Assembly: GCA_045646245.1 (NCBI GenBank)
Contig: JAZRKJ010000086.1
Location: forward strand, 15,162 to 79,161
DNA: 64,000 bases
Reading direction: 5' to 3'
DNA from: SIG607 sp045646245
Lineage (GTDB): Bacteria; Bacillota; Clostridia; Oscillospirales; Acutalibacteraceae
This document shows positions 33,510 through 41,181 of this stretch, in pieces. The notes under the pieces are model-generated. The model was not told the origin of the DNA, ran no database searches, and saw only the letters and a list, made by a program, of their open reading frames with translations. The translations under genes were made by a program, and so were the position numbers. Positions within the stretch are counted from its first letter, which is position 1. Each line of letters opens with the position of its first letter.

Positions 33510-33548
33510 TCACTTCATTAGTCTATCACTTCATCGTGATGAAGTCAA
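33510..33548 (-). promoter_or_regulatory. Histidine operon promoter with palindrome in the spacer
   Basis: Minus strand TTGACT (33548-33543), 17 bp, TAGACT (33525-33520). The palindrome ACTTCAT-CGTG-ATGAAGT (33528-33545) fills the spacer and overlaps the -35; a further half-site TCACTTCATTA is at 33510-33520. A repressor site is the natural reading; the protein is not identifiable here. There is no room for a T-box leader. Confidence 0.6.
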
Positions 33549-33586
33549 GACCTTTCACGTAAAATTATTACATTTTTTAAAATTTC

Positions 33587-33618
33587 AAAACCTGCGGCGT
33601 CAATGCACCACAGGTTTT
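33587..33618 (-). terminator. Terminator of metY-metA
   Basis: AAAACCTGCGG (33587-33597) and CCACAGGTTTT (33608-33618) pair with one G-U in minus-strand RNA, 10-base loop, followed by T-rich sequence. Confidence 0.75.
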
Positions 33619-33625
33619 AAACAAA

Positions 33626-34552
33626 TTACTTGGTATTTTTTATTTCGTTAATATCATACGGTGTGGTTTGATAAACGAAATAATTAAGCCAGTTAGAATA
33701 AAGCAAATGAGCGTGAGAACGCCATTTCACTTCGGGTGCTTTTTCAGGGTCGTTTTCGGGGAAATAATTTTCGGGTATATCAATGGGGTCGCCGCGTTGC
33801 AAATCTCGTAAATATTCATCCTTCAAAGTGTTTGCGTCATATTCCGAATGACCGGTAATAAACACTTGCTTACCGTTTTCTGTGAGTACGGCGTAAATAC
33901 CTGCCTTTTGGGAAGACGCTACTATCTTCAAAGCGGGTACCTTTTCAATATCTTCCCTTTTCACGGTAGTATGACGGGAATGAGGCACGAAAAACTTATC
34001 GTCAAAGCCGCGGAGCAACATTGAATTTTTATAATCGGCAGTATGCTCAAACACGCCGAAAAGCTTACTGTCAAGCGGGTACTTGCCAATGCCGTAATGA
34101 TAATAAAGTCCGGCTTGGGCGCCCCAGCATATATGAAAAGTGGAGTGAACGTGGGATTTAGTCCATTCCATAATCTCACAAAGCTCTTCCCAGTATTCAA
34201 CCTCTTCAAACTCCATTTTTTCAACGGGAGCCCCCGTTATAATCATTCCGTCAAAATATTGTTCCTTAACGTCTTCAAAGGTTTTATAAAAAGCAAGAAG
34301 ATGTTCCGAAGAAGTGTTTTTGGAATGATAGGTGCTTGTATGAATAAGTTCAAGCTCCACCTGCAACGGAGTATTACCCAAAAGACGGGAAAGCTGGGTT
34401 TCGGTAGCAATCTTATTAGGCATAAGATTAAGAAGAAGTATTCTTAAAGGACGAATATCCTGAGTCACCGCACGTTGTTCGTCCATAACGAATATATTTT
34501 CGTTAAGAAGCGTTTTTACGGCGGGTAAATCATTGGGTATTCTTATTGGCAT
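33626..34552 (-). CDS. metA: Homoserine O-acetyltransferase (MetA type)
   Basis: A 308-residue MetA/HTS-family acyltransferase of methionine synthesis. The nucleophile is C142 in FHICWGAQAGLY. E111 in MIITGAPVE replaces the glycine found in succinyl-specific enzymes, and family work links this glutamate to acetyl-CoA use. Histidine/glutamate catalytic segments follow (HTADYKNSMLL, FVPHSRHTTV, FITGHSEYD). It lies 22 bp behind metY, whose substrate it makes; the two form a short O-acetylhomoserine pathway. Confidence 0.95.
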   Translation of the reverse strand: MPIRIPNDLPAVKTLLNENIFVMDEQRAVTQDIRPLRILLLNLMPNKIATETQLSRLLGNTPLQVELELIHTSTYHSKNTSSEHLLAFYKTFEDVKEQYFDGMIITGAPVEKMEFEEVEYWEELCEIMEWTKSHVHSTFHICWGAQAGLYYHYGIGKYPLDSKLFGVFEHTADYKNSMLLRGFDDKFFVPHSRHTTVKREDIEKVPALKIVASSQKAGIYAVLTENGKQVFITGHSEYDANTLKDEYLRDLQRGDPIDIPENYFPENDPEKAPEVKWRSHAHLLYSNWLNYFVYQTTPYDINEIKNTK

Positions 34553-34574
34553 AAATCAAGTCAACTCTCTTTAA

Positions 34575-35858
34575 TTAAATATTATCAAGGGCGTTTTTAA
34601 TGTCATTTATAAGGTCTTCGCTGCTCTCCAAACCGCAAGAAAAACGAACAAGGTCGGGAGAAACGCCTGCTGCGGTAAGCTCTTCGTCACTCATTTGACG
34701 GTGAGTTGCGCTGGCGGGATGCAAACAACAGCTTCTTGCGTCGGCAACGTGGGTTTCAATAGCGGCTATTTTAAGACCTGCCATAAACTTTTCGGCTGCT
34801 GCTCTTCCGCCCTTTACGCCGAAGCTGACAACGCCGCAAGAACCGTTAGGTAAATACTTTTTAACAAGCGCTTCGTCTTCGCTTCCCTCAAGACCGGGGT
34901 AAACAACCCAAGAAATTCTGTCATCGTTTTTAAGGAAACGCGCAACCGCCATACCGTTTTCGCAATGACGTTGCATTCTTACGTGAAGGCTTTCAAGTCC
35001 CAGATTTACAAGATAAGCGTTTTGGGGAGATTGGATAGAACCTAAATCTCTCATAAGCTGGGCGGTAGCTTTGGTAATATAAGCGCCCTCAATGCCAAAA
35101 CGTTCGGTGTAGGTTACGCCGTGGTAGCTATCATCGGGAGTGCAAAGACCGGGGAATTTTTCAGGATATTTAGTCCAATCAAATTTACCCGAATCAACAA
35201 TACAGCCGCCGACACCGCTTCCGTGACCGTCCATATACTTAGTGGTAGAGTGGGTCACAATATCTGCGCCCCATTCAAAAGGACGGCAATTAACGGGTGT
35301 AGCAAAAGTATTATCAATAATAAGCGGTACTCCGTTTGCGTGAGCAACACGGGCAAACTTTTCAATATCAAGAACAACAAGCGCGGGGTTTGCAATAGTC
35401 TCGCCGAATACCGCCTTGGTATTTTCGCGGAATTCTTTCTGTAAATCCTCCTCGCTTATATCGGGGGAAACAAAAGTAAAGTCAATTCCCATTCGCTTCA
35501 TTGTAACGGCAAAAAGATTATAAGTTCCGCCGTAAATAGCTGAAGAAGCAATTACGTGGTCGCCGCAAGAAGCAATATTAAACACGCTGTAAAAACTTGC
35601 CGCCTGACCGGAAGAAGTAAGCATAGCGGCTGTACCGCCTTCCAGTTCGCAAATTTTGGCAGCTACGGTATCATTGGTAGGGTTTTGAAGACGGGAATAA
35701 AAATAACCCGATGCTTCAAGGTCAAAAAGCTTACCCATTTCGCTTGAAGATTCATATTTAAAAGTAGTGCTTTGAATTATGGGTACCTGACGCGGTTCAC
35801 CGTTACCGGGACGGTAGCCACCCTGAACACAACGTGTATCAATATTATAATTACTCAT
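34575..35858 (-). CDS. metY: O-acetylhomoserine aminocarboxypropyltransferase (sulfhydrylase)
   Basis: A 427-residue Cys/Met-metabolism PLP enzyme. The Schiff-base lysine is K207 in THSTTKYMDGHG, and YFYSRLQNPTNDTVAAKI and LTSSGQAA are the PLP/phosphate motifs. The 427-residue length and the 60-residue insertion after the PLP lysine (CIVDSGKFDWTKYPEKF region) separate MetY from cystathionine gamma-synthase. TAGGAGGAATTATT precedes the ATG. It is the first gene of metY-metA. Confidence 0.94.
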   Translation of the reverse strand: MSNYNIDTRCVQGGYRPGNGEPRQVPIIQSTTFKYESSSEMGKLFDLEASGYFYSRLQNPTNDTVAAKICELEGGTAAMLTSSGQAASFYSVFNIASCGDHVIASSAIYGGTYNLFAVTMKRMGIDFTFVSPDISEEDLQKEFRENTKAVFGETIANPALVVLDIEKFARVAHANGVPLIIDNTFATPVNCRPFEWGADIVTHSTTKYMDGHGSGVGGCIVDSGKFDWTKYPEKFPGLCTPDDSYHGVTYTERFGIEGAYITKATAQLMRDLGSIQSPQNAYLVNLGLESLHVRMQRHCENGMAVARFLKNDDRISWVVYPGLEGSEDEALVKKYLPNGSCGVVSFGVKGGRAAAEKFMAGLKIAAIETHVADARSCCLHPASATHRQMSDEELTAAGVSPDLVRFSCGLESSEDLINDIKNALDNI

Positions 35859-35904
35859 AATAATTCCTCCTATATTTTATATAATTAAAAACTATCTCAT
35901 ATTA

Positions 35905-35932
35905 AGTATACTCAACTTTTTTAATTCGTCAA
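35905..35932 (-). promoter_or_regulatory. Promoter of metY-metA
   Basis: Minus strand TTGACG (35932-35927), 16 bp, TATACT (35910-35905). The transcript leader is only about 40 bases, too short for an S-box (SAM) riboswitch, and none was recognised. Confidence 0.65.
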
Positions 35933-36016
35933 GTGAAAATAAAACAATAACCGACGCAAAAAACTGTTATATTTCAACAAAAAATCACAAAAGTTGCATA
36001 TTTTGATATTTTTCTC

Positions 36017-36045
36017 TTGCAATACACAACAGGTTGTGGTATTAT
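36017..36045 (+). promoter_or_regulatory. Promoter of pflB-pflA with spacer palindrome
   Basis: TTGCAA (36017-36022), 17 bp, TATTAT (36040-36045). The spacer contains CACAAC-AG-GTTGTG (36025-36038), a perfect 6 bp inverted repeat. It does not match Rex, FNR or CRP consensus sites as I know them. Confidence 0.65.
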
Positions 36046-36054
36046 ACCATTACA

Positions 36055-36155
36055 AACCGTACGCTGACGGGTATGTGAATTGACACAGTGCGTACGGTTA
36101 CGGGTTGTATACCGTCCGTCTGGGTAGTTGAGTTTTTGCTTGGCTACTTATTTTT
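36055..36155 (+). ncRNA. Structured pflB leader with transcription attenuator (ZTP/pfl-riboswitch-like)
   Basis: Stem P1 AACCGTACGC (36055-36064) pairs perfectly with GCGTACGGTT (36090-36099). The enclosed segment starts TGACGG, whose GACGG (36066-36070) can pair with CCGTC (36116-36120) as a pseudoknot. CCGTCTGGGTA (36116-36126) differs by two transitions from the ZTP riboswitch 3' motif CCGCCTGGGCA. It runs into a 12 bp hairpin with wobble pairs (36121-36132 with 36139-36150) and TTTTT, an intrinsic terminator ahead of pflB. The conserved GGGGAG of ZTP riboswitches is not seen, so the class is uncertain. Confidence 0.55.
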
Positions 36156-36208
36156 ATGCTCTGATATATGTTTCTTTTTTAACAATTACTCTTTTTGGAG
36201 GTTTTATT

Positions 36209-38440
36209 ATGAAATTTGATGCTTGGAAAGGTTTTAAATGCGGTAAATGGCAAGACTCCATTGACGTACGCGACTTTATTCAAAACAACTATCATCCTTA
36301 CGAGGGCGACGGTTCTTTCCTTTGCGCCGCTACCGAGCGTACTTCTGCTCTGCTTGAAAAATTCAGAATTCTCCAAAAGAAAGAGCAGGAAAACGGCGGC
36401 GTTCTTGACATTGACGTTAACACCGTATCCTCCCTTTGCGCTTATGCTCCCGGTTATCTTGATAAAGAAAACGAAATTATCGTAGGTTTCCAAACGGACG
36501 AGCCTTTAAAACGCGGTGTTAACCCCTTCGGAGGTATACGTATGGCGCGTTCCTCCTGCGAAGCATACGGTTATAAGCTGTCCGAAAGAATTGAAGATTC
36601 TTTTAAATTCCGTACCACCCATAACGACGGTGTATTCAGAGTATACACCGACGAAATGAAGGCGGCACGTCACTGCGCCCTTCTCACCGGTCTTCCCGAC
36701 GCTTACGGCAGAGGAAGAATTATAGGTGACTATCGCCGAATTGCCCTTTACGGCATTGATTTTCTTATTGAAGAAAAGAAGAAGGATAAGGCAGAACTGG
36801 GCAAAAATCTTATGACCGCCGATAATATCCGTCTTCTTGAAGAGCTTGCTCAGCAAATCAAGTTTTTAGGTCTTATTAAAGAAATGGCGGCTATGTACGG
36901 CTTTGATATTTCTCTCCCCGCCACAAACACAAAGGAAGCTGTTCAATGGACTTATTTCGGTTATCTTGCCGCCAATAAAGAACAAAACGGCGCCGCAATG
37001 TCCTTTGGCAGAACCAGCACCTTCTTTGATATTTATATTGAACGTGACCTTGAAAACGGTGTTTTAACCGAAAGCGAAGCTCAAGAGATTATTGACGACC
37101 TTGTTATTAAGCTTCGTATGGCACGTCACCTTCGCACCCCCGAATACAACGAGCTGTTTGGCGGCGACCCAATGTGGATTACCGAAAGTATCGGCGGTAT
37201 GGGTGAAGACAACCGTACTCTGGTTACCAAATCTTCCTTCCGTATTCTTCATACTTTGCGTAATTTAGGCCCTGCTCCCGAACCCAACTTAACCGTTTTG
37301 TGGAGCGAACGTCTACCCGAAGCCTTTAAGGCTTACTGTGCTGAAATTTCCATTGATACCGACTCTATCCAGTACGAAAACGACGATATTATGCGTCCTT
37401 CTTACGGGGACGACTACGCTATCGCTTGCTGTGTTTCGGCTATGAAGGTTGGTAAGCAAATGCAGTTCTTTGGTGCAAGAACCAATCTTGCAAAGCTATT
37501 GCTTCTCGCTATTAACGGCGGTACCGATAATATGTTCGGCACCAAAATAGGTCCTCAAATGGGCCCCGTTAAAGGCGAAGTTTTGGATTATAAAGAAGTG
37601 CGCGAACGTTTCAAGGTTTACCTTGAATGGCTTGCCGCACTTTACGTTAATACAATGAACTGCATACATTATATGCACGATAAATATGCTTATGAAAAGA
37701 GCCAAATGGCGCTTCATGATACTCACGTTGAACGCCTTATGGCGTTTGGTGTTGCGGGACTTTCGGTTGCTGCTGACTCGTTATCGGCTATAAAGTACGC
37801 AACCGTTAAGCCGGTAAGAAACGAAGAAGGACTTATCGTTGATTTTATTACCGAAGGCGACTTCCCCAAATTCGGTAACGACGACGACAGAGTTGATATG
37901 ATTGCTCACGACCTTCTCCACGAAGTATCGGTTGAATTAAAGAAAACCCCCACCTACAAAAATGCCGTTCATACTCTTTCTGCCCTTACAATTACTTCCA
38001 ACGTTATGTACGGAAAGAAAACAGGCAGCACTCCCGACGGCAGAAAAGCCGGCGAAGCCTTTGCCCCGGGCGCTAACCCAATGCACAACCGTGAAGTTAA
38101 CGGCGCTGTTGCTTCCCTTAATTCGGTATCTAAGCTTTCTTATCTTGACGCCAGAGACGGTATTTCCAACACCTTCTCCATTGTTCCCGACGCCTTAGGA
38201 AAGACAAAGAAGGAGCAAATCGACAACCTCGTTACAATAATGGGCGGTTATTTCGGAAATTGCGCTCATCACCTTAACGTTAACGTTATGAACCGTGAGC
38301 TTCTTATTAAAGCTTATGACCACCCCGAAGACTATCCCAACCTTACCATTCGTGTTTCGGGATATGCGGTTAACTTCTGCAAGCTTTCCCGTGAGCAACA
38401 AAGAGAAGTTATTTCCCGTACCTTCCATGAATCCTGCTGA
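36209..38440 (+). CDS. pflB: Formate acetyltransferase (pyruvate formate-lyase)
   Basis: A 743-residue glycyl radical enzyme converting pyruvate and CoA to acetyl-CoA and formate under anaerobic conditions. The adjacent active-site cysteines are C407-C408 in DDYAIACCVSAMKVG, and the radical glycine is G718 in RVSGYAVNFCKLS. ATG 36209 follows GGAGG by eight bases; an in-frame TTG at 36128 is inside the leader hairpin and is rejected. The activating enzyme overlaps its 3' end. A strong promoter and a structured leader precede it. Confidence 0.98.
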   Translation: MKFDAWKGFKCGKWQDSIDVRDFIQNNYHPYEGDGSFLCAATERTSALLEKFRILQKKEQENGGVLDIDVNTVSSLCAYAPGYLDKENEIIVGFQTDEPLKRGVNPFGGIRMARSSCEAYGYKLSERIEDSFKFRTTHNDGVFRVYTDEMKAARHCALLTGLPDAYGRGRIIGDYRRIALYGIDFLIEEKKKDKAELGKNLMTADNIRLLEELAQQIKFLGLIKEMAAMYGFDISLPATNTKEAVQWTYFGYLAANKEQNGAAMSFGRTSTFFDIYIERDLENGVLTESEAQEIIDDLVIKLRMARHLRTPEYNELFGGDPMWITESIGGMGEDNRTLVTKSSFRILHTLRNLGPAPEPNLTVLWSERLPEAFKAYCAEISIDTDSIQYENDDIMRPSYGDDYAIACCVSAMKVGKQMQFFGARTNLAKLLLLAINGGTDNMFGTKIGPQMGPVKGEVLDYKEVRERFKVYLEWLAALYVNTMNCIHYMHDKYAYEKSQMALHDTHVERLMAFGVAGLSVAADSLSAIKYATVKPVRNEEGLIVDFITEGDFPKFGNDDDRVDMIAHDLLHEVSVELKKTPTYKNAVHTLSALTITSNVMYGKKTGSTPDGRKAGEAFAPGANPMHNREVNGAVASLNSVSKLSYLDARDGISNTFSIVPDALGKTKKEQIDNLVTIMGGYFGNCAHHLNVNVMNRELLIKAYDHPEDYPNLTIRVSGYAVNFCKLSREQQREVISRTFHESC

Positions 38441-39152
38441 TATGAAGGAATGTCGCATAAATTCTTTTCAAAGCTTGGGTACGGTTGACGGCCCCGGAGT
38501 AAGATGCGTAGTGTTTATGCAGGGTTGTCCCCTTCGGTGTCATTGTTGCCATAACCCCGAAACCTGGGATTTATCTGGCGGCGAAGTGATTTCTTCAAGC
38601 CAACTTCTCCATAAAATAATCCGTTGTAAGAGTTATTTCGGTAATAAGGGCGGCGTTACCTTTTCGGGCGGCGAGCCATTGGTTCAAAGCGAATTTCTTT
38701 TAGAGTTTATCCCGCTTCTTAAAAGTGAAGGTATTCACGTTTGCATAGATACAAGCGGCTGCATTTTAAACGAAAGCGCAAAAAAGGTTATAGAGCTTTG
38801 TGACCTTGTTCTGCTGGACTATAAATACACTAACGTTAACGACTACAAAAAATACACCGGTATGGATTTAACCAAAACAGATGAGTTTTTAAGTTTTCTA
38901 AACCGAATAGGAAAACCAACTTGGATTAGACAGGTTATTATCCCAGACGTTAACGATAACGAAGCTTCGCTTAGGCTATTGGCGGAGCTGAAAAATAAGT
39001 ATTCCTGCATTGAAAAGTTTGAACTTCTCCCCTTCAGAAAGCTGTGTATAGAAAAATACAAAAATTTATCCCTAAGCTTTCCGTTTGAAAATATTAGGGA
39101 AGCCACAAAGGAAGATATAGAAAATTGCAAAAAACTTGCCTCGTTTACTTAA
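38427..39152 (+). CDS. pflA: Pyruvate formate-lyase activating enzyme
   Basis: About 241 residues, a radical SAM enzyme that installs the glycyl radical on PflB. The cluster motif CPLRCHCCHNPETW holds CxxxCxxC (plus one extra cysteine), followed by GGVTFSGGEPLVQSEFLLEF and ICIDTSGC-type residues (HVCIDTSGC). The likely start is ATG 38427 inside the end of pflB; ATG 38442, directly after the pflB stop, is also possible. Neither has a strong ribosome site, so translation is probably coupled to pflB. A strong terminator overlaps the stop. Confidence 0.96.
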   Translation: MNPADMKECRINSFQSLGTVDGPGVRCVVFMQGCPLRCHCCHNPETWDLSGGEVISSSQLLHKIIRCKSYFGNKGGVTFSGGEPLVQSEFLLEFIPLLKSEGIHVCIDTSGCILNESAKKVIELCDLVLLDYKYTNVNDYKKYTGMDLTKTDEFLSFLNRIGKPTWIRQVIIPDVNDNEASLRLLAELKNKYSCIEKFELLPFRKLCIEKYKNLSLSFPFENIREATKEDIENCKKLASFT

Positions 39153-39165
39153 CGAGGCAAGTTTT
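39131..39165. terminator. Bidirectional terminator between pflA and spo0A
   Basis: AAAACTTGCCTCGTT (39131-39145) and AACGAGGCAAGTTTT (39151-39165), a perfect 15 bp stem with five-base loop; on the minus strand it is followed by T6. Confidence 0.92.
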
Positions 39166-39167
39166 AT

Positions 39168-39941
39168 TTATATAACCTTTATGCTGAGCCTTAAATTATC
39201 AGCCATCATTGCAATAAATTCCGAATTGGTAGGTTTTCCTCTTTGATACTGAATGGTATAACCGAAATACGATTCCAAAACCGAAGTATCTCCTCTATCC
39301 CAAGCAACTTCTATTGCGTGACGAATTGCGCGTTCAACCCTTGAAGGTGTAGTGCAAAAACGCTTTGCAACAGTCGGGTAAAGAAGCTTTGTGACCGAAT
39401 TTATCATTTCTGTGTCATTCACTGAAAGTATTATAGCGTCACGCAAATAACTATATCCCTTAATATGTGCGGGAATCCCCACTTTATGAATAATATCGGT
39501 TACCATGATTTCAAGCTGGTTGTCGCTAACGTTTTTAGGGGGATGATTTTTGAAAATATCTTTTCTGCAAAATCCTGACAATTCACTGATTCTTTCGGCT
39601 AAAAAACGCAGATCAAAGGGTTTTACAAAATAATATGTAGCGCCCGACTCAATTGCTTCCCTTTCAAGACGGGGATTGTCGAAGCCCGCCATTACGAAAA
39701 ACGCAGGTTTACATTCACCTTTTGCAAATACCGACTGCATAACGCTTATTATATCTGCGCTGGGCATAAAAACGTCTGCAAGAACAATATCGGGTTTTAT
39801 TTCCGAAATTACGTTCATAAGCGTTTTCCCGTCTTTTTCACAGGTATAAACATCCATATTTCTTTCTCTCAGCGCTGTGACACAATTTTTACCAAATTCA
39901 GTATTATCATCAGCTATTAAAATTTTACAACTATTTGACAT
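39168..39941 (-). CDS. spo0A: Sporulation response regulator Spo0A
   Basis: A 257-residue response regulator that commits cells to sporulation. The C-terminal DNA-binding domain is diagnostic: GIPAHIKGYSYLRDAI, LYPTVAKRFCTTPSRVERAIR, HAIEVAWDRGD and KPTNSEFIAMMADNLR. The receiver has D11, D12, phospho-acceptor D56 and K107 in VKPFD. However, the position of the switch threonine (LTA in relatives) is M84 in FFVMAG. The promoter is sigma-A-like. It is not beside spoIVB, which lies about 24 kb upstream on the same strand. Confidence 0.96.
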   Translation of the reverse strand: MSNSCKILIADDNTEFGKNCVTALRERNMDVYTCEKDGKTLMNVISEIKPDIVLADVFMPSADIISVMQSVFAKGECKPAFFVMAGFDNPRLEREAIESGATYYFVKPFDLRFLAERISELSGFCRKDIFKNHPPKNVSDNQLEIMVTDIIHKVGIPAHIKGYSYLRDAIILSVNDTEMINSVTKLLYPTVAKRFCTTPSRVERAIRHAIEVAWDRGDTSVLESYFGYTIQYQRGKPTNSEFIAMMADNLRLSIKVI

Positions 39942-39974
39942 ATTTTGAACTCCTTTTTCAAATTTTGTAACTGC

Positions 39975-40003
39975 ATTATACCACGTACTTTAACTTATTT
40001 CAA
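39975..40003 (-). promoter_or_regulatory. Promoter of spo0A
   Basis: Minus strand TTGAAA (40003-39998), 17 bp, TATAAT (39980-39975). AAAGGAG precedes the start codon. The remaining A/T-rich sequence to 40138 shows nothing I can name. Confidence 0.7.
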
Positions 40004-40138
40004 GTATTTTTTGGAAATAATACAAGTTTTTCTCAAAAACTTTTAAACAAATTCCGATATTTTTCAAATATTTTCGACATATATTTACATAAAAACAAAT
40101 TACTAAGGATAATTCGACACAGTAAGTTAAAAAAATAC

Positions 40139-40154
40139 CGCAGATTGCTCTGCG
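40139..40154 (-). terminator. Terminator after the AraC gene at 40217
   Basis: CGCAGA (40139-40144), loop TTGC, TCTGCG (40149-40154); on the minus strand followed by GTATTTTTTT. Confidence 0.7.
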
Positions 40155-40216
40155 ATAATTTTTCAATTATTTCTTTTCAATTACGTAAACTGCGCCGTCG
40201 CTTTTACTTATTCGTT

Positions 40217-41023
40217 TTAAACCGACGCTATTCTTTTTCTGTACTCTCTGGGAGAAAAGGCAGTCTTTTTCTTAAACAAGGCGGAAAAATAACAATTATC
40301 ATTATACCCAACCCTCTCAGCAACTTCCGACACCGAAAGCGAAGTATCACGCAGAAGCCTTTTCGCAATATTGACCTTTTGGTTCAATTGATAATTATAA
40401 GGCGTTGTTCCGAACTCTTTTTTAAAAAGTTTAACACAATAATCCTCCGAACGGTAAATAAGCTCGGCAAGAGTTTTGTTGCTTATTACGGTATCGGTAT
40501 TGGTATCCAAAAAAGCTTTTAACTTTGCGCCTTCATTGCTATAAAGAGTAAGTTCACTTTTTTCCGAAAGACGGGACAGCATTTCCACAAAAATTGCCGC
40601 CACCTTGCCTTCGTCGCACACCTGTTTTTCGTCACATTGTGAAATTTTTGCAACCTTTAAAAATAAATCTTTCATACCTTCGCCGTCAAAAAGCCACTTT
40701 CCCTTTAAGCCATATTCTTCTATCAATACAGGCGGGAGTACACCGCCGACGTTTATAAAAATCTTTTCCCACGGGTCAGTATGGGAGGAATAATAATTTT
40801 GGTTTGCGCCTTGAGGAAGCAAATAAACGCTGTCGGCAAAAACAGCAACGTCTTCCCCGTTTACCGTAACGTATCCGTGCCCTTTTACAATATACTCAAT
40901 AACGGTGGTGGTGGAATTATCACGGCGGATATGATAACTGCCATCACAATAGGAAATTCCCGTAAGCTGTACCCTTATGGGTGATTTCCCGCATTTACCG
41001 TATACTCTTAAAGTTTCCTTCAT
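40217..41023 (-). CDS. AraC-family transcriptional regulator (DUF4965-gene linked)
   Basis: About 268 residues. The N-terminal cupin-like domain has STTTVIEYIVKGHGYVTVNG and DSVYLLPQGANQNYYS; the C-terminal AraC domain has LAELIYRSEDYCVKLFKKEFG and VSEVAERVGYNDNCYFSALFK, ending FSPREYRK. ATG 41021-41023 (MKETLRVYG) is chosen; the earlier ATG at 41056 lacks a ribosome site and lies near the promoter. It is divergent from the DUF4965 gene, with a 21 bp-spaced direct repeat between them, and probably activates it. Confidence 0.87.
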   Translation of the reverse strand: MKETLRVYGKCGKSPIRVQLTGISYCDGSYHIRRDNSTTTVIEYIVKGHGYVTVNGEDVAVFADSVYLLPQGANQNYYSSHTDPWEKIFINVGGVLPPVLIEEYGLKGKWLFDGEGMKDLFLKVAKISQCDEKQVCDEGKVAAIFVEMLSRLSEKSELTLYSNEGAKLKAFLDTNTDTVISNKTLAELIYRSEDYCVKLFKKEFGTTPYNYQLNQKVNIAKRLLRDTSLSVSEVAERVGYNDNCYFSALFKKKTAFSPREYRKRIASV

Positions 41024-41087
41024 TTTCTCACTCGTTTCTTTTTTTCCATATATCATACTAAAATAACAAGGATTTTAAATAATTATA

Positions 41088-41150
41088 AATTGTTTTTCTA
41101 AACTTTGCAATTGTTTTTCACTACAAAGTCAAAAAAAGCGGATATATAAT
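41088..41150 (+). promoter_or_regulatory. Direct-repeat operator and promoter of the DUF4965 gene
   Basis: AATTGTTTTTC occurs at 41088-41098 and 41109-41119, exactly 21 bp apart. Two bp later comes a poor -35 TACAAA (41122-41127), 17 bp, and a perfect TATAAT (41145-41150). A good -10 with a bad -35 beside a tandem site suits class II activation by the divergent AraC protein. Confidence 0.65.
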
Positions 41151-41181
41151 TAAATAAAAAAGATTATTGGAGGAAAGCTTT

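Noticed and set aside
35859..36016. S-box riboswitch in the metY-pflB gap
   Set aside because: No S-box conserved segments were found on the minus strand and the metY leader is too short.
36055..36155. Firm annotation of the pflB leader as a ZTP riboswitch
   Set aside because: Only the 3' CCGYCTGGGYA motif and the location fit. The conserved GGGGAG and UGGCG parts are not found, so the class is left open.
36128..36208. N-terminal extension of PflB starting at 36128
   Set aside because: The in-frame TTG is within the leader terminator hairpin, has no ribosome site, and adds a hydrophobic stretch absent from the family.
40155..40216. Open frame continuing past the AraC stop (ending SDGAVYVIEKK) that one added A would join to the regulator
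   Set aside because: The AraC protein already ends where its family usually ends; no evidence that the longer form is the original.
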